Counted from the first letter of the stretch, positions 5,752-13,175 are shown. The stretch: 14,575 nucleotides of DNA from an uncultured Clostridia bacterium (GCA_937915065.1 CALDMR010000083.1:1-14575), one strand, 5' to 3'. The notes: generated by a model from the sequence alone, not told the origin. Translations and numbers: made by a program.

Positions 5752-6249
5752 TTACCTCCTGATATGTTTTTCTTCTGCAATTTGATCCACCGCCGGCACG
5801 ATCTTTGCCGGCAGATATTTCTCCAACGGCTGCCGGTAGCGGATCATCTCCCGCGCCATGGAAGAGCTGAAATGAATATATTCCGCGCTGGCCGGCAGGA
5901 TCACCGTTTCCAGATTGGGCTTGATGCCCCGGTTGATCAGGGACATTTGGTATTCCATGTCAAAATCGCACACATTGCGCGCGCCCTTGACCAGAACTGT
6001 GGCATTTTTCTGCTGAGCATAGTCCGTCAGCAAACCGCTCCAGGCCTCTGCCTGCACATTGTCCAAGTGCTCCACAGCCGTTTTCACAAACTCCATGCGC
6101 TCTTCCGGCGTGAACATCGGGCTTTTCTTATCTGCATTCACCATCACGCAGACATACAGGCGGTCAAAGCATTTGGCAGCGCGCTCAATAATATCAATAT
6201 GTCCCAGGGTGACGGGATCGAAGCTGCCGGGATAGATGGCTGTTGTCAC
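5752..6249 (-). CDS. coaD: CoaD, phosphopantetheine adenylyltransferase
   Basis: CoaD converts 4'-phosphopantetheine and ATP to dephospho-CoA and pyrophosphate, the penultimate step of coenzyme A synthesis, in the cytoplasm. At 165 residues it has normal length. It shows the nucleotidyltransferase motif in YPGSFDPVTLGHIDII (TLGH at 14-17), the LVKGARNVCDFDMEYQM segment at about 86-102, and the second nucleotide motif HFSSSMAREM at about 126-135, matching the family's ISSTxVRE region. Translation starts at GTG 6247-6249, seven bases after AGAGAGGA; an ATG one base upstream is followed at once by a stop in its frame. The last codons AGG AGG TAA double as the ribosome site of the next gene. It follows rsmD by 26 bp, a pairing common in Bacillota. 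Confidence 0.97.
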   Translation of the reverse strand: MTTAIYPGSFDPVTLGHIDIIERAAKCFDRLYVCVMVNADKKSPMFTPEERMEFVKTAVEHLDNVQAEAWSGLLTDYAQQKNATVLVKGARNVCDFDMEYQMSLINRGIKPNLETVILPASAEYIHFSSSMAREMIRYRQPLEKYLPAKIVPAVDQIAEEKHIRR

Positions 6250-6275
6250 ATTGGATTCCTCTCTCGTTTGCAGTA

Positions 6276-6818
6276 TCAGTCGCGGTGGTAAATCGTAACC
6301 TTGATCTTCCCGTACCGGTATTCCCGGTACTTGCCATAGGGGGCCGAAAGTTCCGGCAATATCTTATCCAGCGGACTTTCGCACACAATTATACCATGTT
6401 CGCGGAGAATGTCAAACTGTGAAATCAATTCCAGAGACCTTTCCAGAAGTTTCGTCTGATAGGGCGGATCCAGAAAAACCAGATCGTACTTCTCCTGCCC
6501 GGCGGACAGCACCGTGGCGTAATCCGCCGTGAGTACAGCGGCCCGGTCTGCCAGGCCGGTATGCTCCAGATTTTCCCGGATCAAGCGGGTGGCGTCGCTG
6601 CGGGCATCGGCAAAGGTGGCGCTTTCTGCCCCCCGGGACAGGCACTCAATGCCCAGCTGCCCCGTGCCGCCGAAGAGATCCAGAACCCTCCGCCCCTCAA
6701 TATCAAACTGGATAATATTAAAAATACCTTCTTTCACCCGATCCGTGGTGGGGCGGGTGTCCTCCCCCTTCAGTTCTTTCAAGCGGCGGCCCCGGGCCGT
6801 TCCCGTAATCACTCGCAT
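6276..6818 (-). CDS. rsmD: RsmD, 16S rRNA m2G966 methyltransferase
   Basis: RsmD methylates N2 of G966 of 16S rRNA using S-adenosylmethionine. The 180-residue protein opens with the family start MRVITGTARGRRL and TRPTTDRVKEGIFNI. It has the SAM-binding motif DLFGGTGQLGIECLSRGA at 47-64 (commonly DLFAGSGxLGxEALSRGA) and the catalytic DPPY at 117-120 in LVFLDPPY. The ATG at 6816-6818 has GGAAGGAT upstream and overlaps the end of uvrC by 10 bp in another frame, suggesting translational coupling. It precedes coaD, a neighbourhood widely conserved in Bacillota. Intact, with no oddity. Confidence 0.96.
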   Translation of the reverse strand: MRVITGTARGRRLKELKGEDTRPTTDRVKEGIFNIIQFDIEGRRVLDLFGGTGQLGIECLSRGAESATFADARSDATRLIRENLEHTGLADRAAVLTADYATVLSAGQEKYDLVFLDPPYQTKLLERSLELISQFDILREHGIIVCESPLDKILPELSAPYGKYREYRYGKIKVTIYHRD

Positions 6819-8662
6819 ATGGTATCCTTCCTTTCTTCCTCTTCGTTCCGATGAAAATGTTCATAAACAGCCCCGGCGGCAGCCCGGGGCAGCACAGTCT
6901 CCAGCGTCTCCCGCTCTGCCTCCCGGATGGCTTTCACCGTGCCAAAAGTCTTCAGCAGCTGCTTTTTGCGCACCGCGCCGATGCCCGGGATCCCATCCAG
7001 GGCGCTGCGGGTACTGCTTTTCGTGTGGCGCTGGTGGTGATATGTCACCGCAAAGCGGTGGGTTTCCTCTTGAATCCGGCCAATCAGGGCAAACACCGGC
7101 TCGCTGGCCTGAATGCCGATCTCCCGCCCGTCGGCAGTGATCAGCGCCCGGGTGCGGTGGCGGTCATCCTTCACCATGCCGAACACGGGAATCCGCAGCT
7201 GGAAACGGGCCAGCACCGTTTCCGCCACAGCGGCATGGGTGGCGCCGCCGTCGATCAAAAAGAGATCCGGCAGGGGCGCAAATTTCTCGTCCCCCTCCGC
7301 ATAGCGCTGCAAGCGGCGCGTCAGCACCTCTTCCATAGAGCGGTAATCGTCCGGGGCGCAGATGGATTTGATCTGAAACTTGCGGTAGGCGCTTTTTTTC
7401 GGCCGGGTCCCTTCGTAAACCACCATGGACGCCACAATATCGCTGCTGCCCGTATTGGAAATATCATAGGATTCCATGCGCTTCGGCGCGCCAGGCAGCC
7501 CCGTCATTTTTGCCAGCAGTTCCAGCGTGCGGCTGGCCCGTTCGGCCTCCGAAGTCACCCGCTCCGCTTCCTCTTCGGCATTGCGGTTGGCCAGCCGGAT
7601 CAGATCGGCCTTTTCGCCCCGGCGGGGGATGCGCACCAGCACCTTTTCGCCGCTGTGCAAACTCAGCGCCTGCTCCATGGTGTCCGCATCTTCTATGGGC
7701 ATGGGCAGCCAGATCTCCCGGGGCAGCGCGCTGCGGCCAAGATAATACTGCGCCAGCAGCAGCGGCAGCATTTCCTCCGCCTGTTCGTCCATCCGGGCAG
7801 AAAACCCCTCCGTTTCCCGCCCCGTCAGCTGGCCGTCGCGGTAATGGAGCACTGCATAGCAGGACTTGACCGTTCCCCGGTACAGTCCCCAGATATCCGT
7901 TTGCGGCATGGTACCGGCAATTACCTTCTGCTTTTTGCTCAGCACTTCGATGGCATTGATCTGGTCGCGCAGAGCCGCGGCGCGCTCGAACCGCAGCTCT
8001 TCGGCCTGGCGTTCCATCTCCGCTGTCAGCTCCGCCGTGACCTGCTTCACTTTGCCCGTCAGCAGCAAAATCGCCTGATCGATCCGGCTGCGGTATTCCT
8101 CCTTGCCCGGCGTGCCCCGGCAAAACCCATCGCACTTACCCATATGATAATTGAGGCAAGGGCGCTCTTTTCCGATATCCCGGGGGAATTTCCGCCGGCA
8201 GGTGGGCAGCCGCAAAGCGCCGCAGATGGCTGTAATGGCCGCCTTGGTTTCCGTCCGCCCGCCGTAAGGGCCGAAATACCGCGCCCCATCCTGCCGCACC
8301 GTGTTGGCCAGCGAAAACACGGGATACTGCTCCTGCAGCGTCAGGCGCACAAAGGGATACCCCTTGTCGTCCTTCAGCAGAATATTATAGCGTGGCATAT
8401 ATTGTTTGATCAGCGCATTTTCCAGGATCAGCGCTTCAAATTCGCTGGAGGCAATGATGGTGTCAAAATGATCCACCTTGGCCACCATGCGGCGGGTTTT
8501 ATCGTTGTGGCTGGCCGTTTCCTGAAAATACTGGCTGACCCGGTTTTTCAGTTTTTTGGCCTTTCCCACATAAATCACTGTCCCCTGGGCATCCATCATA
8601 ATATAGACGCCGGGGCGCAGGGGCAGGCCGTTGGCCTTGTCCTTCAACTCCTGCTTTGTCAA
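6809..8662 (-). CDS. uvrC: UvrC, excinuclease ABC subunit C
   Basis: UvrC makes the two incisions flanking a DNA lesion after UvrA/UvrB damage recognition in nucleotide excision repair. Numbered from the TTG start (617 residues), domains in order are: GIY-YIG nuclease at about 16-92 (GVY at 18-20, YVG at 31-33, Arg in KNRVSQYF); four cysteines at 155, 169, 177 and 181, matching the family's iron-sulfur cluster site; a UVR helix pair that contacts UvrB at about 205-240; the RNase H-like second nuclease from about 395 (YDISN with Asp400); and tandem helix-hairpin-helix DNA binding at about 553-605 (GIPGIGAVRKKQLL). TTG at 8660-8662 is chosen because GGGGAGG lies seven bases upstream; the family start (TKQELKDKANGLPLRPGVY) fits. 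It sits about 40 bp after a terminator and overlaps rsmD downstream. Confidence 0.97.
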   Translation of the reverse strand: MTKQELKDKANGLPLRPGVYIMMDAQGTVIYVGKAKKLKNRVSQYFQETASHNDKTRRMVAKVDHFDTIIASSEFEALILENALIKQYMPRYNILLKDDKGYPFVRLTLQEQYPVFSLANTVRQDGARYFGPYGGRTETKAAITAICGALRLPTCRRKFPRDIGKERPCLNYHMGKCDGFCRGTPGKEEYRSRIDQAILLLTGKVKQVTAELTAEMERQAEELRFERAAALRDQINAIEVLSKKQKVIAGTMPQTDIWGLYRGTVKSCYAVLHYRDGQLTGRETEGFSARMDEQAEEMLPLLLAQYYLGRSALPREIWLPMPIEDADTMEQALSLHSGEKVLVRIPRRGEKADLIRLANRNAEEEAERVTSEAERASRTLELLAKMTGLPGAPKRMESYDISNTGSSDIVASMVVYEGTRPKKSAYRKFQIKSICAPDDYRSMEEVLTRRLQRYAEGDEKFAPLPDLFLIDGGATHAAVAETVLARFQLRIPVFGMVKDDRHRTRALITADGREIGIQASEPVFALIGRIQEETHRFAVTYHHQRHTKSSTRSALDGIPGIGAVRKKQLLKTFGTVKAIREAERETLETVLPRAAAGAVYEHFHRNEEEERKDTICE

Positions 8663-8669
8663 TTCGGGG

Positions 8670-8676
8670 CCTCCCC
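8670..8676 (-). promoter_or_regulatory. Start-deciding ribosome binding site of uvrC
   Basis: On the minus strand this is GGGGAGG (within AAGGGGAGG), seven bases before TTG at 8662. No in-frame ATG or GTG lies in reach, so uvrC most likely starts at TTG. Confidence 0.8.
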
Positions 8677-8702
8677 TTGTGAAATGTTGCTTCCAGTGTA
8701 AC

Positions 8703-8736
8703 AAAAAAGGGCCGCCGCGTCCATAGACGCGGCGGC
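8703..8736 (-). terminator. Strong, probably bidirectional terminator between HPr and uvrC
   Basis: A perfect 11-bp GC-rich stem, GCCGCCGCGTC (8711-8721) with GACGCGGCGGC (8726-8736), has a 4-base loop. On the minus strand it is followed by CC and six T (8708-8703); on the plus strand by seven T. It lies 24 bp after the HPr stop and 41 bp before the uvrC start, so it ends the HPr transcript and may limit read-through into uvrC. Confidence 0.88.
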
Positions 8737-8760
8737 TTTTTTTGCGCGATATAATAGTTT

Positions 8761-9024
8761 TTACTCGGCAAAATTGGTGGAAACCAACTCTGCCAGGGCG
8801 GCAACAGCTTCCTTTTCATCGTTGCCATCCGCGATCAGATTGATCGCAGTGCCCTGAACGATGCCCAGAGACAAAACGCCCAACAGGCTCTTTGCATTGA
8901 CACGGCGCTCATCCTTCTCGACCCAAATGCCGCTCTTAAATTCATTGGCTTTCTGGATAAAGAAGGTGGCAGGTCTGGCGTGCAGGCCAACCTCATTATT
9001 CACCGTGACCTCCTGCATGTACAT
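8761..9024 (-). CDS. ptsH: HPr family phosphocarrier protein
   Basis: HPr carries phosphate from Enzyme I to sugar-specific EIIA proteins of the phosphotransferase system; in Gram-positives, phosphorylation at Ser46 also serves carbon catabolite control. The 87-residue product shows GLHARPA with active His15 and VNAKSLLGVLSLG with regulatory Ser46. Both numbers are correct only if translation begins at ATG 9022-9024, which supports that start; AAGGGG lies about 10 bases upstream. A later GTG preceded by CAGGAGG would remove the first strand and is unlikely. Having both His15 and Ser46 argues for true HPr over Crh, which lacks the His. A promoter lies upstream and a terminator downstream, so it looks monocistronic. 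Its neighbours are DNA repair genes (mutS2, uvrC) and not other PTS genes. Confidence 0.96.
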   Translation of the reverse strand: MYMQEVTVNNEVGLHARPATFFIQKANEFKSGIWVEKDERRVNAKSLLGVLSLGIVQGTAINLIADGNDEKEAVAALAELVSTNFAE

Positions 9025-9066
9025 TATAACAGCACCCCTTCAAATGATCTCTTTTCAGATAGCTAT

Positions 9067-9101
9067 ACTTTAGCAAATTTACCTATCCCGCGTCAATGAC
9101 G
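9067..9101 (-). promoter_or_regulatory. Probable HPr promoter with a palindrome over its -35 box
   Basis: The minus strand has TTGACG (9096-9091), an 18-bp spacer and TAAAGT (9072-9067). The -35 lies in a perfect inverted repeat, CGTCA-T-TGACG on the minus strand (9101-9091), which could be an operator. The start of transcription would be about 35 bases before the HPr ATG. A TATAAT overlapping the ATG (9028-9023) is an alternative -10 but lacks a good -35. Confidence 0.45.
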
Positions 9102-9288
9102 ATTTGCACAAACTTCCGCAATCAGAAAGAGTTTCCCAGTCATTTTACCCAAATTTTCCGTTTTCTACTCCTCCGCCATACTTTCCGGCACTTTTTCACC
9201 CGCAAAATCTGTCGAACAGGCCTTTTATTCTGCGCCCCGCCCGCTCAGTTTATACAGCTTTGCAGAAATCATGCGCCCTGCCGGCGCC

Positions 9289-11682
9289 TTATTTCAGTTC
9301 TGCCACAGTCACGCCGTCCTCGCCCTCGCCGAACACGCCCAGGCGGAAGGCTTTCACATAGGGATGGCGCTTGAGCTGGGCGTGAACCGCTTTGCGCAGC
9401 GCGCCGGTGCCCTTGCCGTGGATGATGGTCACCTGGGTCAGGCGGCCCATAACTGCCTCGTCCAAAAAGCGATCCACCACGCACTCCGCCTCATCGGTCA
9501 TCATCCCGCGGATATCCAGCTCCACGGCGGCAGCAGCCCGGGGCGGTACCGTGGTTTTTCCACGGCGCAACTGATTCTGCCCCGGCTGTTTCCGCTTGGC
9601 AGAAGCCCCTTCCACCAAAAACACTTCGCCCGCCTTGGCATTGATTTTCAGCATGCCCGCCTGCAGCTGCAGCGTGCCGTCTTTATTGACAGAAAGCACC
9701 GTGGCATGGGTTTTGACGCCGGGCAGCTCCACAGTGTCCCCCACCTCGATGGGGCGGCTGTTTTGGCGGCGGGGTTCCTCGGCGCCGGGCAGGGCCTGCA
9801 CCTTTTCCTCCGCCGCGCGCAGCCCCGCCATCAACGCCGCACGGGCTTCGTTTTCCTGCTGCGCATCCCGCTGCCGCTCCGCCGCGGCACGCATGCGGTT
9901 CAGTTCGGCAAACGTCTGCTCCGCCGCCGCCCGGGCATCCTCCAGAATCCGGCGGGCTTCTTTTCCCGCCTTGCCCCGGACATTCTGCCGGGCCCGCTCC
10001 ATCTGATCCCGGAATTCCCGGGCCTTTTTGGCATCGCTTTCTGCCTGCAGCTTCATCCGCTCCGCCGCAGTCCGATCCCGCTCCATGATCTGGCGCTGCT
10101 GTTCCAGCCGGGTCAGGACGTCTTCAAACCGGACGCTCTCGCTGTCCATCTGTTCCCGGGCCCGCCGGATCACTTCCTCGCCCAGGCCCAGGCGCTGGGA
10201 AATCGCAAAGGCATTGGACTTTCCCGGAATCCCCACCAACAGGCGATAGGTGGGCCGCAGGGTTTCCACATCAAATTCACAGGAGGCGTTTTCCACCCCT
10301 TCGGTAGTCATGGCAAAAGTTTTCAGCTCCGCGTAATGGGTGGTGGCAGCAATCCGCGCCCCCTGATCCCGGGCCTGGCCGATAATTGCAATGGCCAGGG
10401 CCGCACCCTCCACCGGATCTGTCCCGGCGCCCAATTCGTCAAACAGAATCAGGGAGCGATCATCTGCCTGCTCCAGAATCTTCACAATATTGACCATGTG
10501 GGAAGAAAAAGTGGACAAGCTCTGCTCAATGCTCTGCTCGTCGCCAATATCTGCCATCACATGGGAGAATACAGAAATTCGGCTGCCGCTGTCCGCCGGA
10601 ATCTGCAAGCCGCACTGCGCCATCACCGTTAAAAGGCCGATGGTTTTCAAGGTAACGGTCTTGCCGCCCGTATTGGGGCCGGTGATCACCAGCGTATCGA
10701 ATTTTCCGCCCAGCTCTACATCGATGGGCACGGCCTTCTCCCGCTCCAGCAGCGGATGGCGGGCATGGCGCAGCAGAATATGCCCGTCGCTGCCGACAGC
10801 GGGCCGCACGCCCCCCATCTGGTAGGCCAGCTGCCCCCGGGCGAAAATCAGATCCAGGTGCACCAGCAGGTCATAATCCCAGCGAATGTCTTCGCCGATC
10901 CCCGCCGCCTCCTGGGAAAGGCCCATCAGGATCCGCTCGATCTCTTTCTTCTCCTTGGCTTCCAGTTCCTTCAGCTCATTATTGGCCTGCACCACGCCCA
11001 TGGGTTCCACAAACAGCGTAGCCCCGGAGGAAGACACATCGTGAACCAATCCCGGAATTTCGCCGCGGAATTCCGCCTTTACGGGCACCACAAAGCGGCC
11101 GTCCCGCTGAGTAATCAGCGTTTCCTGCAGCGCCTTGGAATAAGTGGGCGAGGAAACGATCTTCTGCAAAATTTGCCGGGATTTGGCCCCAGCGGCCCGC
11201 ATATGGCGGCGGATATCTGCCAGCTCCGCGCTGGCATTGTCGGCGATCTCATTTTCCTCCGGGATGGCCCGCGTGATCTTATCCTCCAGAAAGCGGCCGC
11301 CGTGCAGGGCATGGAACATGCTGTCCAGCACAGTATCCCGGTCGCTCTCGTCGCCCCGGTAATCCTTCACCCGGCGGGCTGCCCGCAGCAGAAAGGCGAT
11401 ATCCAGCAATTCCCGGGTGTTCAGCATACCGCCCCGCTCTGCCCGCAGCAGCGCCGCCGACACATCTTTGACTCCGGAAAAAGAGGGACTGCCCTGCAGG
11501 CCCAGCAAAGCGCAGGCTGCGCCGGTTTCTTCCTGCAGACGCTCCACATCCTCCGCGTCCGTCAGGGGCGTCAGCCCCCGGGCCCGCTCCTTGGCCGCCG
11601 CCGAGGTGGCCTGATTGGCCAGCAGTTCCAGCACCCGGGGCAGTTCCAGAGTACGAATCGATTTATCAAACAGTTCATCCAT
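9289..11682 (-). CDS. mutS2: MutS2, endonuclease/ATPase of the MutS family with C-terminal Smr domain
   Basis: MutS2 is not a mismatch-repair MutS. In studied bacteria it acts on recombination intermediates, and in Bacillus subtilis it binds collided ribosomes and promotes their rescue. The 797-residue product lacks the MutS mismatch-recognition domain and begins directly with the core/lever region (LELPRVLELLANQATS). It has Walker A GPNTGGKT at about 335-342, Walker B LILFDEL at about 411-417 followed by the GAGTDP signature, a His switch region TTHYAELK, a long charged coiled coil at about 507-630, a KOW-like segment (VGDTVELPG), and a Smr nuclease domain at about 720-797 with LDIRG and HGKGTG. 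ATG 11680-11682 is chosen because GGGAGA lies six bases upstream; an ATG eight codons earlier has no ribosome site. It begins only 31 bp after a terminator. Confidence 0.96.
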   Translation of the reverse strand: MDELFDKSIRTLELPRVLELLANQATSAAAKERARGLTPLTDAEDVERLQEETGAACALLGLQGSPSFSGVKDVSAALLRAERGGMLNTRELLDIAFLLRAARRVKDYRGDESDRDTVLDSMFHALHGGRFLEDKITRAIPEENEIADNASAELADIRRHMRAAGAKSRQILQKIVSSPTYSKALQETLITQRDGRFVVPVKAEFRGEIPGLVHDVSSSGATLFVEPMGVVQANNELKELEAKEKKEIERILMGLSQEAAGIGEDIRWDYDLLVHLDLIFARGQLAYQMGGVRPAVGSDGHILLRHARHPLLEREKAVPIDVELGGKFDTLVITGPNTGGKTVTLKTIGLLTVMAQCGLQIPADSGSRISVFSHVMADIGDEQSIEQSLSTFSSHMVNIVKILEQADDRSLILFDELGAGTDPVEGAALAIAIIGQARDQGARIAATTHYAELKTFAMTTEGVENASCEFDVETLRPTYRLLVGIPGKSNAFAISQRLGLGEEVIRRAREQMDSESVRFEDVLTRLEQQRQIMERDRTAAERMKLQAESDAKKAREFRDQMERARQNVRGKAGKEARRILEDARAAAEQTFAELNRMRAAAERQRDAQQENEARAALMAGLRAAEEKVQALPGAEEPRRQNSRPIEVGDTVELPGVKTHATVLSVNKDGTLQLQAGMLKINAKAGEVFLVEGASAKRKQPGQNQLRRGKTTVPPRAAAAVELDIRGMMTDEAECVVDRFLDEAVMGRLTQVTIIHGKGTGALRKAVHAQLKRHPYVKAFRLGVFGEGEDGVTVAELK

Positions 11683-11713
11683 AGGTAATCTCCCATTCTT
11701 CCCCATCTATTCC

Positions 11714-11741
11714 AAAAAAGGGGGACATCCGTCCCCCTTTT
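11714..11741 (-). terminator. Intrinsic terminator between the unknown membrane protein gene and mutS2
   Basis: An 11-bp perfect stem, AAAAGGGGGAC (11716-11726) with GTCCCCCTTTT (11731-11741), has a 4-base loop and ends in TTTTTT on the minus strand. It begins four bases past the upstream gene's stop and ends about 30 bp before the mutS2 start codon. Confidence 0.88.
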
Positions 11742-11745
11742 GCCG

Positions 11746-12168
11746 TCACGCCATCATAAAGGCCACAGTCAGCACCACCGCGCCCACAACAGCCACAATC
11801 ACATTGATCCAGTAGTTGCGGATGGTTCGCGGATCTCCCTCGCCGCTTTTCCGCAACGAGAAGATCTGGCCGATCGCACTGCCCGCCCACACCAGTCCGA
11901 AGACCAGCCATGCGCCCAGGGCCGTGAACAGCACACGCTCCAGCGTGTTATCCGCCCCCGCCATCATACTGTTGCGCACTTCCAGGCCGCCGAGAATCAG
12001 CGTGGCGCCCACGGTGATCACGCGGAAGGTTTTGCACATCCAGGCAAACAGGGGCTCGTTCAGTCGCTCCACCCGTTTTTCCTGCTTTTCCAACTTTTTG
12101 CGGCGGCGCTCCTCTTTGGCCCGCGCATCTGCCATCTCATTCTGATGGTTTCTCAACTCGTTTCCCAT
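11746..12168 (-). CDS. Unrecognised membrane protein with basic coiled-coil N-terminus
   Basis: The 140-residue product is not recognised. Residues 1-37 are highly charged, mostly Lys, Arg and Glu (RRRKKLEKQEKRVERLNEP), and probably cytoplasmic helix. Hydrophobic stretches follow at about 47-63 (possibly short), 79-103 and 120-140, the last running to the C-terminus, giving two or three membrane helices. No signal peptide, cysteine motif or catalytic signature was seen. ATG 12166-12168 has AAAGGA seven bases upstream. It follows recO after 43 bp and is closed by a terminator four bases after its stop, so it is probably the last gene of the ybeY-era-recO transcript. Base composition resembles its neighbours, so no sign of transfer. 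No function can be assigned. Confidence 0.85.
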   Translation of the reverse strand: MGNELRNHQNEMADARAKEERRRKKLEKQEKRVERLNEPLFAWMCKTFRVITVGATLILGGLEVRNSMMAGADNTLERVLFTALGAWLVFGLVWAGSAIGQIFSLRKSGEGDPRTIRNYWINVIVAVVGAVVLTVAFMMA

Positions 12169-12211
12169 AATTGTTTCCTTTCTGTTTTTCTGTCAATCTC
12201 CAATATCATTA

Positions 12212-12970
12212 TCATCCCTCAGGGATCCGAATACTCTTATAAAAATCCAATGTACGGAAGCCCCGCTCCAACTGGGCGGCGGCAAACGCTTCCGCCGCAT
12301 CCGCCAACCGTCCCAAAGCCGCCGGCTCCAGGGAAAACGCATACAGCCGCTTCGGCTGGCAGCCCAGCACATGGCGCATCGCTGCCAGCGACGGGCCGCA
12401 CAGCGGCATAGACAAACCCCTGCGCCCGCCCAGGGCACAGCGCTTGCAGTGCAGCAAACCCTGCACCACATCCAGCATCGGCTCCTCCGGTTCCTCCCCG
12501 CCGCAGACCGCGCAGCCCTCCACCAGCGGTTCAAAACCGCTCAAGGCCAGCAGGCGCAGCTCAAAGGCCGCTTTCACCTGCAGCGGGTTCTTATGCAGCG
12601 TACCCAAAGCATACAGCGCATTGAGCAGCAGCGGCAGCACATCCGGCGCGGGCACATCCTCGGCGCTCAGCAGCTCGGTCAGTTCGGCAAAGTAGGAGCC
12701 CAGCGCCAACAACTCCACATCCTGGCGCACCCCCGGAAACAGTTCCAAAGTGGACGCTTCGTCCAGTATACTCCAATTCCCCTTTTGAAACAAGGTCATT
12801 TCTGAATAGACCAGCAGCTGCGACGCAGCGGCAATCCGGCTGTTTTTCCGCCGCGCTCCCCGGGCGATCACCGAAACCTTTCCTTCGCTCCGGGTCAGCA
12901 CGGTCAGGATCTTGTCCGCCTCCTTGGTATCCGTCTCGCGGAGCACCACGCCCTCAACGACTCTGTGCAT
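12212..12970 (-). CDS. recO: RecO, recombination mediator
   Basis: RecO helps load RecA onto SSB-coated single-stranded DNA, with RecR and RecF, in gap repair. The 252-residue product begins with the OB-fold start typical of the family: VVEGVVLRETDTKEADKILTVLT then GKVSVIARGARR. The C-terminal helical half carries a four-cysteine zinc-binding set CAVC at 153-156 and CKRC at 175-178, as in many RecO proteins. ATG 12968-12970 is chosen from family alignment; GGAGA lies only about three bases upstream, so initiation may depend on coupling with the preceding small membrane protein gene, which it overlaps by 17 bp. An in-frame extension upstream (34 more codons) is cysteine-rich read-through of that gene and is rejected. 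Its place shortly after era is classic for Bacillota. Confidence 0.94.
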   Translation of the reverse strand: MHRVVEGVVLRETDTKEADKILTVLTRSEGKVSVIARGARRKNSRIAAASQLLVYSEMTLFQKGNWSILDEASTLELFPGVRQDVELLALGSYFAELTELLSAEDVPAPDVLPLLLNALYALGTLHKNPLQVKAAFELRLLALSGFEPLVEGCAVCGGEEPEEPMLDVVQGLLHCKRCALGGRRGLSMPLCGPSLAAMRHVLGCQPKRLYAFSLEPAALGRLADAAEAFAAAQLERGFRTLDFYKSIRIPEG

Positions 12971-13175
12971 CGTTCTCCGCCGCGCGTTTCTTATCCTTAT
13001 GGCGGCCGATGGCCATACCGATCCCCGCGCACAGCAGCACGCCGGCCACCAGAAGCACCCGCATCTGGGCATCCCCGGCTCCCAGGGACATGGCCCCCAG
13101 GCCGCTGACGACCAGACCTACGATACATCCGATATTGCCATACAGCCGCGTGAAGCGGTGTTTCTGTTCATCCAT
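12954..13175 (-). CDS. Small two-helix membrane protein overlapping recO (unknown function)
   Basis: A 73-residue product with two hydrophobic helices at about 13-33 and 38-57 joined by a tight Gly/Asp turn (LGAGDAQMR), with a basic, hydrophilic C-terminal tail (GRHKDKKRAAENDAQSR). No known family is recognised. ATG 13173-13175 is preceded by AAGAGGT at seven bases, a good ribosome site. A longer reading from ATG 13251-13253 would add 26 residues and has GGAGG four bases upstream, but it would run through the end of the yqzL-like gene and its hairpin, so it is less likely. The gene overlaps recO by 17 bp, so the two are probably translationally coupled. Because it is so small it could be missed or mis-started in automatic annotation. 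Confidence 0.78.
   Translation of the reverse strand: MDEQKHRFTRLYGNIGCIVGLVVSGLGAMSLGAGDAQMRVLLVAGVLLCAGIGMAIGRHKDKKRAAENDAQSR

Noticed and set aside
6851..8701. Very long open frame (616 codons) on the plus strand opposite uvrC, and similar ones opposite other genes (for example 1472-2806, 9271-10632 and 416-1336).
   Set aside because: These mirror the codons of well-supported minus-strand genes in GC-rich DNA. They lack ribosome sites and family motifs, and their composition (many His, Arg, Gln, Pro) is typical of antisense shadows.
9025..9288. Gap between mutS2 and HPr, checked for small genes; a 16-codon frame with ATG at about 9145 preceded by a GGAGGAG was seen.
   Set aside because: The ribosome-like site is over 20 bases from the ATG and the peptide resembles nothing. 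No clear mutS2 terminator with a U-run was found either; only a weak GCGCC/GGCGC stem lies just after its stop.
12971..13072. In-frame upstream extension of recO by 34 codons.
   Set aside because: The added residues are Cys/Trp-rich and unlike any RecO N-terminus. They overlap the small membrane protein frame, and family similarity begins at the ATG at 12970.
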